A stretch of 35,335 nucleotides of DNA from Marinospirillum perlucidum (lineage in GTDB: Bacteria > Pseudomonadota > Gammaproteobacteria > Pseudomonadales > Halomonadaceae). The stretch spans positions 1 through 35,335 of the forward strand of contig NZ_QFWJ01000015.1 of assembly GCF_003336805.1 (NCBI RefSeq). The letters are read 5' to 3'. Under the pieces are notes generated by a model. The model did no database searches. It was not told where the DNA came from and saw only the letters and a program-made list of their open reading frames with translations. This document shows, piece by piece, positions 24,111 to 31,601 of this stretch (positions are counted from its first letter, which is position 1; each line of letters opens with the position of its first letter). The position numbers and the translations under genes are program-made.

Positions 24111-24587
24111 TTATTTAAACCGCTCATCCGAGCGCTTGTTTTTTACCTCTTCATCACTGGCCTGCATCCAGCCCGAGGTGCTTGCTTCCACTCCATCGAA
24201 TTTAGCAATATAGGGTTTGATATCCAACAAAGGGGTGCCATCCAGCACATCCACGCCCTGGATGGTAACGCAGTTGCCTTCAATCGCTTGCAAACGCACG
24301 ATGGACAGCCCGATATGATTGGGGCGCAGCGGTGAGCGCGTTGCAAAGACACCCCTCGGCTGATCATCCATAAAGGGAATCACCTGTAACTCGGTACGCC
24401 GGGTCTGATGAAAGGAATAGAGCAGATAAACATGGCTGAAACCTTCCAGATCCTTCAGGCCTTCAACATACTGCTCCTCCACCACCAGTTGCCCGGTCAC
24501 TTCAGCCGCGCCCTTGGGTTGAATGGGCATCGATTCGATGGATTGATGGGGAGAGCGAATAACACCGATGGGATGAATCTCATGCAT
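24111..24587 (-). CDS. trmO: tRNA (N6-threonylcarbamoyladenosine-37-N6)-methyltransferase (TsaA/TrmO)
   Basis: TrmO methylates t6A37 in some threonine tRNAs using SAM, with an unusual beta-barrel fold. The 158-residue product shows the family order: HPIGVIRSPH at the N-terminus, GLKDLEGFSHVYLLYSFHQT, GVFATRSPLRPNHIGLSIV and GVDVLDGTPLLDIKPYI. The C-terminal extension present in E. coli TrmO is missing; the protein is the short, archaeal-like form. Single gene. Confidence 0.9.
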   Translation of the reverse strand: MHEIHPIGVIRSPHQSIESMPIQPKGAAEVTGQLVVEEQYVEGLKDLEGFSHVYLLYSFHQTRRTELQVIPFMDDQPRGVFATRSPLRPNHIGLSIVRLQAIEGNCVTIQGVDVLDGTPLLDIKPYIAKFDGVEASTSGWMQASDEEVKNKRSDERFK

Positions 24588-24754
24588 GGTTTTTTCTCTT
24601 ATCCTGGTGGTTGGCTGGACTACATAATCCTTGAGGGCTTAGGTGCAAGAAAGCATCTGCAAGAGCCATTCCAGTAGCTGCCGCTAGGCCCCAAATCCTC
24701 CAGGGATTATAATCTCCACCTTCGCCCATCAAGCCCAACACCAGGCCGCCAACC

Positions 24755-25687
24755 GTGAAGCCAACTTCTCGACGTCAAAACACCTCAGCCGCGCCTCTTC
24801 GCAAAAGCCTGCACCCCAGAAACCGGCACAACCAGGGCTATGACTTGCCCGCACTGATAAAAAGCCACCCGCCCCTGGGCCCCTTGGTAAAACCCAACGC
24901 TCACGGCCAGCTTTCCATTGATTTTGCCGACCCCCTGGCTGTCAAAACGCTCAACGCGGCCCTGCTACTCCACGATTACCAGCTGGTCGGTTGGGATCTG
25001 CCCGAGGGTGCTCTTTGCCCGCCCATACCCGGCAGGGCGGACTACATCCACTACCTGGCGGACCTGCCCGGCCTGGACAGGAAGGATGTTCGCCTGCTGG
25101 ATATCGGAACCGGTGCCAATGGCATCTACCCTCTTCTCGCTTGCCGTATTTATGGCTGGCAATGCGTGGGCAGTGACATCAACACTCAATCATTGGAAAA
25201 CGTCGCCCTTATTCTCGATAACAACCCCGACCTGAAAGACCGCTTGCTGCTGCGTCACCAGCCAGATAAAAACCATATCTTTGCAGGCATTATCCAGGAG
25301 AAAGAATTCTTTGATGTCACGGCCTGCAACCCGCCCTTTCATGCCTCACCGGAAGAGGCGCTGAAAAGCAGCCAAATAAAAACCCAAAAGCTGGCGCGCA
25401 GCCGTGGTGAGCAAACAGCTTCAAAACCAACCCCGACCCTGAATTTTGGTGGGCAGGGAGCAGAGCTTTGGTGCAAGGGCGGCGAGCTGTTGTTTCTTAA
25501 AAAGCTGGTTCGTGAAAGCCGGATTTATTCCGGGCAATGCCGCTGGTTTACCAGCCTGGTCTCCAAAGCCGATAACCTCAAACCCATTAAAAAGCTGATT
25601 CGTAAGCAGGGTGCTCTGGATCTGCGGGAAATCGAAATGAGGCAGGGTAAGAAGATCACCCGAATCCTCGCCTGGACCTATATCTAA
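24755..25687 (+). CDS. rlmF: 23S rRNA (adenine-1618-N6)-methyltransferase
   Basis: RlmF methylates A1618 of 23S rRNA. The 310-residue protein begins with the family's basic LHPRNRHNQGYD segment, then SAM motif I (LLDIGTGANG, 114-123), an acidic SDIN and the catalytic NPPF at 192-195 followed by HASPEEA. GGQGAELWCKGGELLFL is also conserved. The start is a GTG at 24755 with a poor ribosome site; the N-terminal 15 residues are not well conserved in the family, so the start may lie a little further in. Monocistronic. Confidence 0.93.
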   Translation: MKPTSRRQNTSAAPLRKSLHPRNRHNQGYDLPALIKSHPPLGPLVKPNAHGQLSIDFADPLAVKTLNAALLLHDYQLVGWDLPEGALCPPIPGRADYIHYLADLPGLDRKDVRLLDIGTGANGIYPLLACRIYGWQCVGSDINTQSLENVALILDNNPDLKDRLLLRHQPDKNHIFAGIIQEKEFFDVTACNPPFHASPEEALKSSQIKTQKLARSRGEQTASKPTPTLNFGGQGAELWCKGGELLFLKKLVRESRIYSGQCRWFTSLVSKADNLKPIKKLIRKQGALDLREIEMRQGKKITRILAWTYI

Positions 25688-25741
25688 GCCGCCGCCAGAG
25701 GCGATAAAGAAAGCCCCAAAGCTCACTTAACGCACCCGCCT

Positions 25742-26080
25742 TTACAGCCGACTGGCTGCCTGCAACAGGCCCTCCAGATAAGGCCCGTCGATTTCATCCA
25801 GGGATTTTAAATTCACATGACGCCGGTACTTGCCCTGACCGGCTAAAAGCTTTTTGGGGTCATCCAGCCTGGCTCCCTGACTGAAGGCCAAGTGCACATG
25901 GCCCGAGTAAATAAACACCCCACAAAACTGCCCTTCTTTTTCGTCGGGTTTTAAAGTAAACAGGGTTCCCCCGTATTTACTCAAAGTCGTGGCCTCGGGT
26001 ACTGCACGCAGAATCAAGGCCTCCAGTTCCTTGGCAAGGCTAAGCAGGTTCAAGGCTGCATCTTTCATGTGTTCTTCCAT
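25742..26080 (-). CDS. DUF1801-family protein
   Basis: A 112-residue cytosolic protein. The pattern LEALILRAVPEATTLSKYGG, then CGVFIYSGHVHLAFSQGARL and DDPKKLLAGQGKYRRHV matches the DUF1801 (YdhG-like) fold. Function unknown. Two close starts are possible (26080 and 26068); the second has GGAAG in front. Confidence 0.85.
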   Translation of the reverse strand: MEEHMKDAALNLLSLAKELEALILRAVPEATTLSKYGGTLFTLKPDEKEGQFCGVFIYSGHVHLAFSQGARLDDPKKLLAGQGKYRRHVNLKSLDEIDGPYLEGLLQAASRL

Positions 26081-26165
26081 AGAATTTTTCTTTCAGACCG
26101 TGGATTGATAAATCAAAGTTTGGCCGCGGTTTGTCCTTTTAAGATTAGGCGAGATTGACTGATCT

Positions 26166-26444
26166 TCACCATCCAATAAAAAATGGAACAACCGAAACGG
26201 GTGGAAAAATCAGCAAGGCCACTGACGTACGCTTTTGCAGCTGTTCTTTACCCTGACTTCTGGCCACCCACAAAACCAGGGAGCCAAAGGCTGCTATAAA
26301 AGGTGGTGAAATCAGTAAAATAAAAGCCACCCAAGAAGGATTAGGCGGTGACAAGACCAGGGGAGCAAAAGCCAGAATAAAAGCCCACACCGGGGCAAAA
26401 CAAAGCACCCATAACTGCACTAACACCAGTTGCCAGGTCTTCAT
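26166..26444 (-). CDS. Small membrane protein, unknown function
   Basis: A 92-residue protein with three hydrophobic segments (LVQLWVLCFAPVWAFILAFA, WVAFILLISPPFIAAFGSLV, and a C-terminal ALLIFPPVSVVPFFIGW). No family recognised. The ATG at 26444 follows GGGGAGGTG and overlaps the stop of the upstream lipoprotein gene by four bases (ATGA), so the two are translated together and probably work together. Confidence 0.7.
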   Translation of the reverse strand: MKTWQLVLVQLWVLCFAPVWAFILAFAPLVLSPPNPSWVAFILLISPPFIAAFGSLVLWVARSQGKEQLQKRTSVALLIFPPVSVVPFFIGW

Positions 26445-27217
26445 TGCACCTCCCCGGAAAAGTGACAAGACGTCAGCCAGGCCTGCGCCTGAGAAAACAA
26501 AGCCTCCTGCAAATCAGGACGACTAACAACATAATCACGAATAGCGGACAGATCACGCGGATGCACGTCAGAACCCAGCAAGGGAGCCGCAGGCAGTTGA
26601 ATATTGATAACGTGCAGGATCTCCCCCATCACCAGATTATTTCTGATCCACAGCTGGGCATCAGGCCCCTGCCCCTGGCGATAGGACTCGGCCAGATTAA
26701 TCCCCCTATAGGTTTCTCCTTCCTCCTGCCAGGGCACCAGCATCAGACCCGAGTGCATACGTCCTGAAGCAAAAGCCCTCTCCTGGCGATCAAATAACCA
26801 GGAATGACCGCGCCCCATGCCATCAGCCAGGGTCATCTCTACTGGGTGCAGGCGTCGACCGCTGGTGATTTCAATCACGGCACCGGAGGCATATTCAAAT
26901 TGAACCCGACGCGAGGGCAGGGTTTCATCACTGACCACCCGGTTGGCTTTCCAATCACCGGGCGCACGCTGGGCTAAGGGGATCGTTTGTGTTCGAGTGA
27001 CTCGGTAGGCATCGGTAATTGCAGGCAGCGTATCCAGGCCCAGTGGCTCGGCCAGCAAAGGGCAGGAAAAATTCCCGTTAGGTTGCGTATAGACCCCTTC
27101 TGATACCGTCCCCATAATCGGCAATGCACAACCACTCAAGCCCAGCAATAAAAACACCACCACCCAGGTTGGGTAATGTCGATTTCCCGCCTTTAAAATT
27201 CTTCTAACCAAAAGCAC
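26441..27217 (-). CDS. Lipoprotein, unknown function
   Basis: A 258-residue exported lipoprotein: after a basic N-terminus (VRRILKAGNRHYP) comes VVVFLLLGLSGC with a clear lipobox. The mature part has no family I recognise; it looks like a soluble periplasmic domain rich in beta strands (RRVQFEYASGAVIEITSGRR, GLMLVPWQEEGETYRGINLA). The start is GTG at 27217 with GGGG upstream. It is coupled to the small membrane protein that follows by an ATGA overlap. It is the last gene before the cassette array. Confidence 0.75.
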   Translation of the reverse strand: MLLVRRILKAGNRHYPTWVVVFLLLGLSGCALPIMGTVSEGVYTQPNGNFSCPLLAEPLGLDTLPAITDAYRVTRTQTIPLAQRAPGDWKANRVVSDETLPSRRVQFEYASGAVIEITSGRRLHPVEMTLADGMGRGHSWLFDRQERAFASGRMHSGLMLVPWQEEGETYRGINLAESYRQGQGPDAQLWIRNNLVMGEILHVINIQLPAAPLLGSDVHPRDLSAIRDYVVSRPDLQEALFSQAQAWLTSCHFSGEVQ

Positions 27218-27431
27218 CGTCTTGCCCCGTCAGCCTCAAAGATCCCGCCCGATCTAAAATGGCAGTTCCAAAAGTCTTTGGGAAGTTCATTTTTATCACA
27301 AGATAGATCCCTGCAGGAAAGAGCAGGTCCAGATGGCCCCTTACGCTGAAATAAACCCCGACCCCTACAAACACGCAGCGATAAAAGCAAGCCCGTGTTT
27401 TTTTAGTGAATACAGCGCTCAAGCAAGAAAG

Positions 27432-27476
27432 CAGTCAAACCCTAGCCAGTGAAGACACCCTGGATTAACGGGTTTA
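27432..27476 (-). repeat. Hairpin after DUF6624 stop, weak attC candidate
   Basis: On the minus strand, starting at the TAA stop, AAACCC pairs with GGGTTT and, inside it, CCAG...GTG with CAC...TGG around TCTT. The position (overlapping the stop codon) and a bulged stem fit an attC site, but the conserved AAC/GTT cores are poor. A simple terminator is possible. Confidence 0.25.
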
Positions 27477-28010
27477 TTGGTGCTTAGCGCGGCGCTTTTG
27501 CTCCTGTACCCTCATTTGCTCCAGCCGCTCCTCCAAAGAATTAAGTCCAAGACGCGCCCGACGCTCATTAACCCTGGCCGCATCTTCAATGGGAAAAGGG
27601 GTTGGCCAACCCTGTTCATCGATATCAAACTGGGTTCCGTAATATTGAGGTTTACCAGCAAGTGTCTGCACTCGATCCTGAAGAAAGGCCAATTGCCAAC
27701 CAAAAACCTCGTTTCGGGTAACGGCCTCTTGAAGCAAAGAAACACATGTAGCCATGAACTCGGTATCAGAAACAGCATGTTGAGCAATCAACCAGGCAGC
27801 CTGGGCAGCCTCTTCGCCCACCAAGGAAATACCAGGCCAGCCATAGGCAGCAATCATTTCCTTCAGACGAGAAGTGTGGGCTTCATGCAAAGCCTTCATC
27901 TGAGGATGATAGGATTCAGAAGGCAGCTCGCCAGAGTCAAACAGGCGCTGCAATAATTGCTGGTCTTCCCTCATCAGGGCGACCAGTTCATCTGCAAGCT
28001 TTTGATTCAT
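27474..28010 (-). CDS. DUF6624-like protein (probable integron cassette gene)
   Basis: A 178-residue soluble protein with N-terminal helices (NQKLADELVALMREDQQLL, then MKALHEAHTSRLKEMIAAYG) and the segment YGWPGISLVGEEAAQAAWLIAQHA, typical of DUF6624, a family common in gene cassettes and toxin-like loci. Function unknown. The ATG at 28010 follows AGGAAGG and overlaps the stop of a 24-codon open frame upstream (ATGA). An attC-like site lies 123 bp upstream, which makes this a cassette with a short leader. Confidence 0.8.
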   Translation of the reverse strand: MNQKLADELVALMREDQQLLQRLFDSGELPSESYHPQMKALHEAHTSRLKEMIAAYGWPGISLVGEEAAQAAWLIAQHAVSDTEFMATCVSLLQEAVTRNEVFGWQLAFLQDRVQTLAGKPQYYGTQFDIDEQGWPTPFPIEDAARVNERRARLGLNSLEERLEQMRVQEQKRRAKHQ

Positions 28011-28081
28011 GTATGCCTTCCTGATTTACAACGAGCTGCTCGATCATTTTTATTCGCTAAAGGCCAGGGATACCAAGTCAT
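28007..28081 (-). CDS. 24-residue leader ORF overlapping the DUF6624 start
   Basis: MTWYPWPLANKNDRAARC followed by KSGRHT, then TGA overlapping the next ATG as ATGA. A GGAG stands five to nine bases before its ATG. Short leader frames of this kind in integron cassettes help load ribosomes on the main gene. Coding is inferred from position only; nothing in the sequence is conserved to my knowledge. Confidence 0.35.
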   Translation of the reverse strand: MTWYPWPLANKNDRAARCKSGRHT

Positions 28082-28132
28082 CTCCAGCTCCTGCAGTAAT
28101 GTTTAGTGGCCGCAAAGCAGAAATTGAGAAAA

Positions 28133-28192
28133 CCCTAACACCCACCCGGAGTTTAAAGGACACAACGCTAGGGCTCAGCCTTAGCGTCAGGC
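28133..28192 (-). repeat. Candidate attC site (60 bp)
   Basis: On the minus strand it starts GCCTGAC (core with AAC changed to GAC) and ends GTTAGGG, a good 7-bp core. Between them CGCTA-AGGCT pairs with GCC-CTAGCG. The 60-bp length and position, just after the kinase stop and before the DUF6624 cassette, fit an attC site. The altered first core may lower or abolish activity. Confidence 0.45.
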
Positions 28193-28204
28193 TTCGCTAC
28201 CTTT

Positions 28205-28708
28205 TCAAATACCCAGCTTTGCGGTCAACTCGGCAAAAGACGCTGCAACCGTTTGGCCAGCGGTATCGATTTGAATCACGGGTTTTGTCCAGGCTTCATA
28301 GTGACGGTCTCGAACTTCTGGCCAGGTGGGCAGCTTTAGATGAAGCACTTCACTTTTTCGGGTTTTAACGCGTCGCTCGTGTTCAATCGCATCGGAGCAA
28401 CGAACCTCAATATTAATAAATCGGGCACCAACACTCTCAGCAACTTCTTGCCACTCATTTCGCGTTAGCTCGATAGGATTGCAGGAATCGGAAATGGCAC
28501 TTAGCCCGAGAGCCAGATTATCCCGGATCATTCTGTAGCCTAAACGATAACCTTCGCCTTCAACCTGGATATGACAAACATCCCGAAGGCCCTGCTCAAG
28601 GGTATCGATACGGATATAGACTGCACCTGTTTTCTGCGAAAGCAGCTGGGCCAGGGTGGATTTCCCGGAAGCAGGAAGCCCTGAGAAAATGTACAAAGTC
28701 GGGGTATT
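28205..28708 (-). CDS. P-loop kinase-like AAA ATPase (cassette gene)
   Basis: A protein of about 167 residues with Walker A GLPASGKST at residues 11-19, then IRIDTLEQGLRD, ISDSCNPIELTRNEW, and an arginine lid region (EHERRVKTRKS). It resembles the zeta-toxin/adenylylsulfate-kinase-like phosphotransferases of unknown substrate. The TTG at 28708 is taken as start because GGGAGG lies just before it and it puts the first strand (TLYIFSGLP) where the family begins; ATG at 28741 has no ribosome site. It lies inside the cassette array, 87 bp downstream of the CDF gene, with no clear attC between them. Confidence 0.78.
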   Translation of the reverse strand, partial: NTPTLYIFSGLPASGKSTLAQLLSQKTGAVYIRIDTLEQGLRDVCHIQVEGEGYRLGYRMIRDNLALGLSAISDSCNPIELTRNEWQEVAESVGARFINIEVRCSDAIEHERRVKTRKSEVLHLKLPTWPEVRDRHYEAWTKPVIQIDTAGQTVAASFAELTAKLGI

Positions 28709-28795
28709 CAATTGGCCTCCCTGCTTGTGTAGATCACCCATAGAAGTGGAGCCCGTTGGCGTATCCAGCTCCAAGGATGACCTTGTCTTGGCTTG

Positions 28796-29407
28796 TCAGG
28801 TGAAAGTGGCAGCGTCTTCTGTTTCCTTGGCATCCTTGAGGATTTTAATACCACCGCGAATGACCAGGATGGATATCACTGTGCCGACAATCAAATCCGG
28901 GTAACGATTGCCGACAACGAAGACCAAAGCACCCGATAAAACCACCCCTAAATTGGCAATGACATCATTGGCTGAGAAAATCCACGAGGCCCGCATGTGG
29001 ACACCCCCCTCTCTGTGTTTGTAGATTAGAAGAAGGCAAAGCACATTTGCCAGCAGGGCAAGCGCACCCACAATAATAATCAATATGCTCTGAGGCTCGC
29101 TACCCAATAGCATGCGCCGAATCACTTCAAATAAAACGCCAAGGCCCAAAATTATCTGCAGGTAACCACTGACTCGGGCTGCCTTGGCTTGTTTGACGAT
29201 TCCCTTGCCAACCGCATAGAGCGAAAGCCCATAAACCGTTGCATCGGCCAGCATATCCAGAGAGTCAGCGATCAGGCCCGTTGATTGAGCAACCCAACCC
29301 AGGGTCAACTCAGTAACGAACATAAAAGCGTTGATTGCGAGCAGGATAATAAGCGTTTTCTTTTCAAGACTCTCCGCTTCCTCTGCCCCACAACCACAAC
29401 TTGACAT
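28796..29407 (-). CDS. Short CDF-type cation transporter (cassette gene)
   Basis: A 203-residue membrane protein with six helices, related to cation diffusion facilitators but lacking their cytoplasmic C-terminal domain. It has a Cys-rich N-terminus (MSSCGCGAEE) and metal-site helices GLIADSLDMLADATVYG and ASWIFSANDVIANLGV. Metal specificity unknown; close relatives are frequent in integron cassettes. The ATG at 29407 follows GGAG and lies 20 bp after an attC-type core (GTTAGCC), so it is the first gene of its cassette. Confidence 0.85.
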   Translation of the reverse strand: MSSCGCGAEEAESLEKKTLIILLAINAFMFVTELTLGWVAQSTGLIADSLDMLADATVYGLSLYAVGKGIVKQAKAARVSGYLQIILGLGVLFEVIRRMLLGSEPQSILIIIVGALALLANVLCLLLIYKHREGGVHMRASWIFSANDVIANLGVVLSGALVFVVGNRYPDLIVGTVISILVIRGGIKILKDAKETEDAATFT

Positions 29408-29427
29408 AAATTCTCCGGTTTTGATTG

Positions 29428-29455
29428 GGCTAACGTTCGCCTTGAGTTGTTATGC
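29428..29455 (-). repeat. Very short attC-like site (28 bp)
   Basis: On the minus strand GCATAAC-AACTCAAGGCGAAC-GTTAGCC. Both 7-bp cores are intact and complementary in the CTAAC/GTTAG manner, and the first overlaps the TAA stop of the preceding gene, as in real cassettes. Only 14 bases separate them, whereas known attC sites are about 57 bp or longer. It looks like an attC that lost its central part. Confidence 0.45.
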
Positions 29456-29929
29456 ATACAACTTTCGATACTCGGCTTCACTGAGACTGGACAGCAGGGA
29501 GAAATAATCCGCTCTCGTCTCCGGGGTTAGGGGCTTGACTGGCGCTAACGACTGCAAAGTCAGCGCAGCGCGTTCTGCGGATACGGAAGACGTAAAGGGA
29601 GCGCGCACCTCCGAGAAGAACACGTGGTTCGACTGTTCCGCAATGTCGAGCAAATGACGTACCTCACCATACCGAGGGTAGCGGGCAGCGGTAAGAAACA
29701 GACCATCTAAAACGACCGTGACCGTTTCTATCTTTGGGATTTCATACTCCACAACTGCGGAGACGAGGGGCAAGTTGGTTTCAGGGCCATCCGACTGTGA
29801 CATTTCCGCTGTTTCGCTCGTAGGAGATGCGAACAAAGTTACCTTCACGGTGCTCGGACTACTGATCAAGCCTACGAGTGCTGATAGGTTTTCCGTGGTG
29901 TTGCTGTTTTCGTAACGAACTGCGATCAC
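29450..29929 (-). CDS. Hypothetical cassette protein
   Basis: A 159-residue protein with no family I recognise. It seems soluble: alternating strands (STVKVTLFASPTS, VEYEIPKIETVTVVLDGLFL), then a helical C-terminal end (PETRADYFSLLSSLSEAEYR). The start is GTG at 29929, set by AGGAGG seven bases upstream; the frame can be read further to 30127, but that part lies in an IS110 end. It begins 19 bp after an attC core (GTTATGC) and ends in the next, so it is the sole gene of a cassette. Confidence 0.7.
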   Translation of the reverse strand: MIAVRYENSNTTENLSALVGLISSPSTVKVTLFASPTSETAEMSQSDGPETNLPLVSAVVEYEIPKIETVTVVLDGLFLTAARYPRYGEVRHLLDIAEQSNHVFFSEVRAPFTSSVSAERAALTLQSLAPVKPLTPETRADYFSLLSSLSEAEYRKLYA

Positions 29930-29947
29930 GCCAATACCTCCTTTTGC

Positions 29948-29972
29948 GCATAACACCGCCAGTAGGGGTGAC
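29948..29972 (-). repeat. Half attC site adjoining the IS110 element
   Basis: On the minus strand CCCCTACTGGCG-GTGTTATGC ends in a 7-bp core GTTATGC, with the spacing of an L'-R' half-site. The matching left half is not next to it: the IS110 element intervenes. This suggests insertion into an attC site, though the exact junction is not resolved. Confidence 0.35.
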
Positions 29973-30097
29973 AAAACCGGTGCGAAGTGGCGGTTTTGGC
30001 ATCCCTCTGGCTTGCCTTGATACTCATTGAGCCTTCTCCCCCAGATTAGCCATTTGGCTAAACTGGAAGGCGACCAAACCCAACAGGAGAAGACTAA

Positions 30098-31141
30098 TTG
30101 AGCTTTTACAATAGCACTCATAGTCATTGTTGTGGAATTGATCTACATGCCCGCAGCCTGTATGTCTGCATCCTAGGTCATCAGGGTGAAACCCTGTTGC
30201 ACAAGGAAATTCCTGCCAATCCCGACTCTCTTCTTCGATTAATTGAACCCTATATGGATGACCTGGTCATCGGGGTTGAGTGCATGCACTGTTGGTATTG
30301 GATTGCTGACTTCTGTGAAGATCAGGGCATCGCTTTTATTCTGGGGCATGCTCTTTACATGAAGGCTATTCATGGTGGTAAAACCAAGAATGACCGCATT
30401 GATTCCTATAAGATTGCTGCCCTGATCCGGGGTGGCAACTTTCCACTGGCTTATGTCTATCCACGCACGATGCGGGCTACCCGTGATCTATTACGACGCC
30501 GAACCAATCTCGTACGTCACGGTGCGGATTTAAAAGCTCATGTTGTGAATACAACCAGTCAGTACAACCTGCCACCTAACAAGGTCAACCTGAAGAATGT
30601 CAGTGCCCGTGAACAGTTAGGCAGAACCTTTGGTGACCCGGTGGTTCAGCGCAACATAGATCTAGATATGGCTGTATTGGAGTGCTATCACCGAGAGCTG
30701 AGTCAAATCGAATGGCTGCTGGAAAAACAGGCCAAAAAGCATCGGCCTATTTATTATCACCTGTTACAAACAATTCCAAGTATTGGTCGTATTCTAGCGC
30801 AGACCATCCTCTATGAGATTGGGGATATTCGCCGCTTTGAATCGGTTCAGAAGTTTGCTTCTTACTCCCGCCTGATCAAGTGCAAAGCCGAGTCAGCGGG
30901 TAAAACCTATGGCACCCAGGGCAACAAGATTGGCAATGCCCATTTGAAATGGGCGTTCTCTGAAGCAGCTGTTTTATACCTCAGAGGCAACCCCGGTGCT
31001 CAAAAGCTGTTGCAGCGCTTGCAGAAACGCATGAACAAAGCCAAAGCCTTATCGGCTCTGGCCCACAAACTGGGTCGTGCCGTCTACTTCATGTTAAAGA
31101 ACGAAAAGGTGTTCGATGAACAACGCTTTTTAATGAGTTAG
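30098..31141 (+). CDS. IS110-family transposase (DEDD recombinase)
   Basis: A 347-residue recombinase. The RuvC-like N-terminal domain shows GIDLHARSLYVCILG (first Asp), VIGVECMHCWYWIADF (Glu) and GKTKNDRIDSYKIAAL (Asp pair). The C-terminal Tnp domain has IPSIGRILAQTILYEIGDI and the region SAGKTYGTQGNKIGNAHLKWAFSEAA with the conserved serine of the family. These enzymes use a noncoding guide RNA from the element to choose target and donor DNA. Start is TTG at 30098 with AGGAG ten bases upstream. Intact full length; it belongs to the group with a long noncoding region downstream. Confidence 0.93.
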   Translation: MSFYNSTHSHCCGIDLHARSLYVCILGHQGETLLHKEIPANPDSLLRLIEPYMDDLVIGVECMHCWYWIADFCEDQGIAFILGHALYMKAIHGGKTKNDRIDSYKIAALIRGGNFPLAYVYPRTMRATRDLLRRRTNLVRHGADLKAHVVNTTSQYNLPPNKVNLKNVSAREQLGRTFGDPVVQRNIDLDMAVLECYHRELSQIEWLLEKQAKKHRPIYYHLLQTIPSIGRILAQTILYEIGDIRRFESVQKFASYSRLIKCKAESAGKTYGTQGNKIGNAHLKWAFSEAAVLYLRGNPGAQKLLQRLQKRMNKAKALSALAHKLGRAVYFMLKNEKVFDEQRFLMS

Positions 31142-31601
31142 TCACGCAGCAGGATGATGATCAACGTCTAACTGGATCACTACGGAGTGTGCTGAAACCG
31201 GGTGTCTGCTGACTGGCCAATCAGGCCTGAAACCCGACTTCTACACCCAAACTCGAAGCCCGTCGCTTTGATTATCCATCCTGCTGGCGTGCATCAATAC
31301 CCTGTGCGAGTGGGCTTACACCAGCGCTGAACCTGAAACTAACTGGGACTCCGCTTTTTGAATAGGACAGCTGCTGGTTAACCGATGAATGTCTAGTGCC
31401 CCAGACCGACCTGCAAGGAGCAACCTGGTCTGGCAGTGGTGAACCACCACGTTAAGAGAGCCTCAGTAGGCGACCGCAGGAAGTGCCCTCGGGTAGGTTT
31501 GCTGTAACCCACCAACAGCCAACGATGACAGATGAAGTAGGATCACTGGCTCAGGGACTTGATGTTGGCCGCTGACGCGGCCAATAAAAAATCTCTACGT
31601 T
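31142..31601 (+). ncRNA. 460-bp noncoding right part of the IS110 element, candidate guide RNA
   Basis: There is no open frame with family resemblance. The part from about 31393 onward can form several hairpins on the plus strand: CCAGACC...GGTCTGG (31401-31433), GTGGT-GAA-CCACC (31438-31450) and GCCT-CAGT-AGGC (31464-31475). IS110-family elements carry a structured guide (bridge/seek) RNA next to the transposase gene, so this is where it would be expected. A hairpin TTGGCCGC-TGAC-GCGGCCAA (31565-31584) lies near the likely right end. The exact RNA ends are unknown. Confidence 0.4.

Larger units (their letters stand above)
29973..31601 (+). mobile_element. IS110-family insertion sequence, ends not resolved
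   Basis: It comprises a TTG-started DEDD transposase, a short left noncoding part (hairpin TTAGCCA-TT-TGGCTAA near 30050) and a long right noncoding part of up to 460 bp. IS110 elements have no ordinary terminal inverted repeats or target duplications, so the borders given are only limits set by the neighbouring cassette features. Confidence 0.6.

Noticed and set aside
28709-28795. An attC site between the CDF and kinase genes
   Set aside because: The CDF stop lies in a CCTGAC sequence resembling a weak core, but no GTTRRRY partner follows before the kinase start.
30098-31141. Assignment of the IS110 transposase to the IS1111-attC group
   Set aside because: Its N-terminus (FYNSTHSHCCGIDLHARSLY) is unlike the IS1111 group, so only the broader IS110 family is supported despite the attC context.
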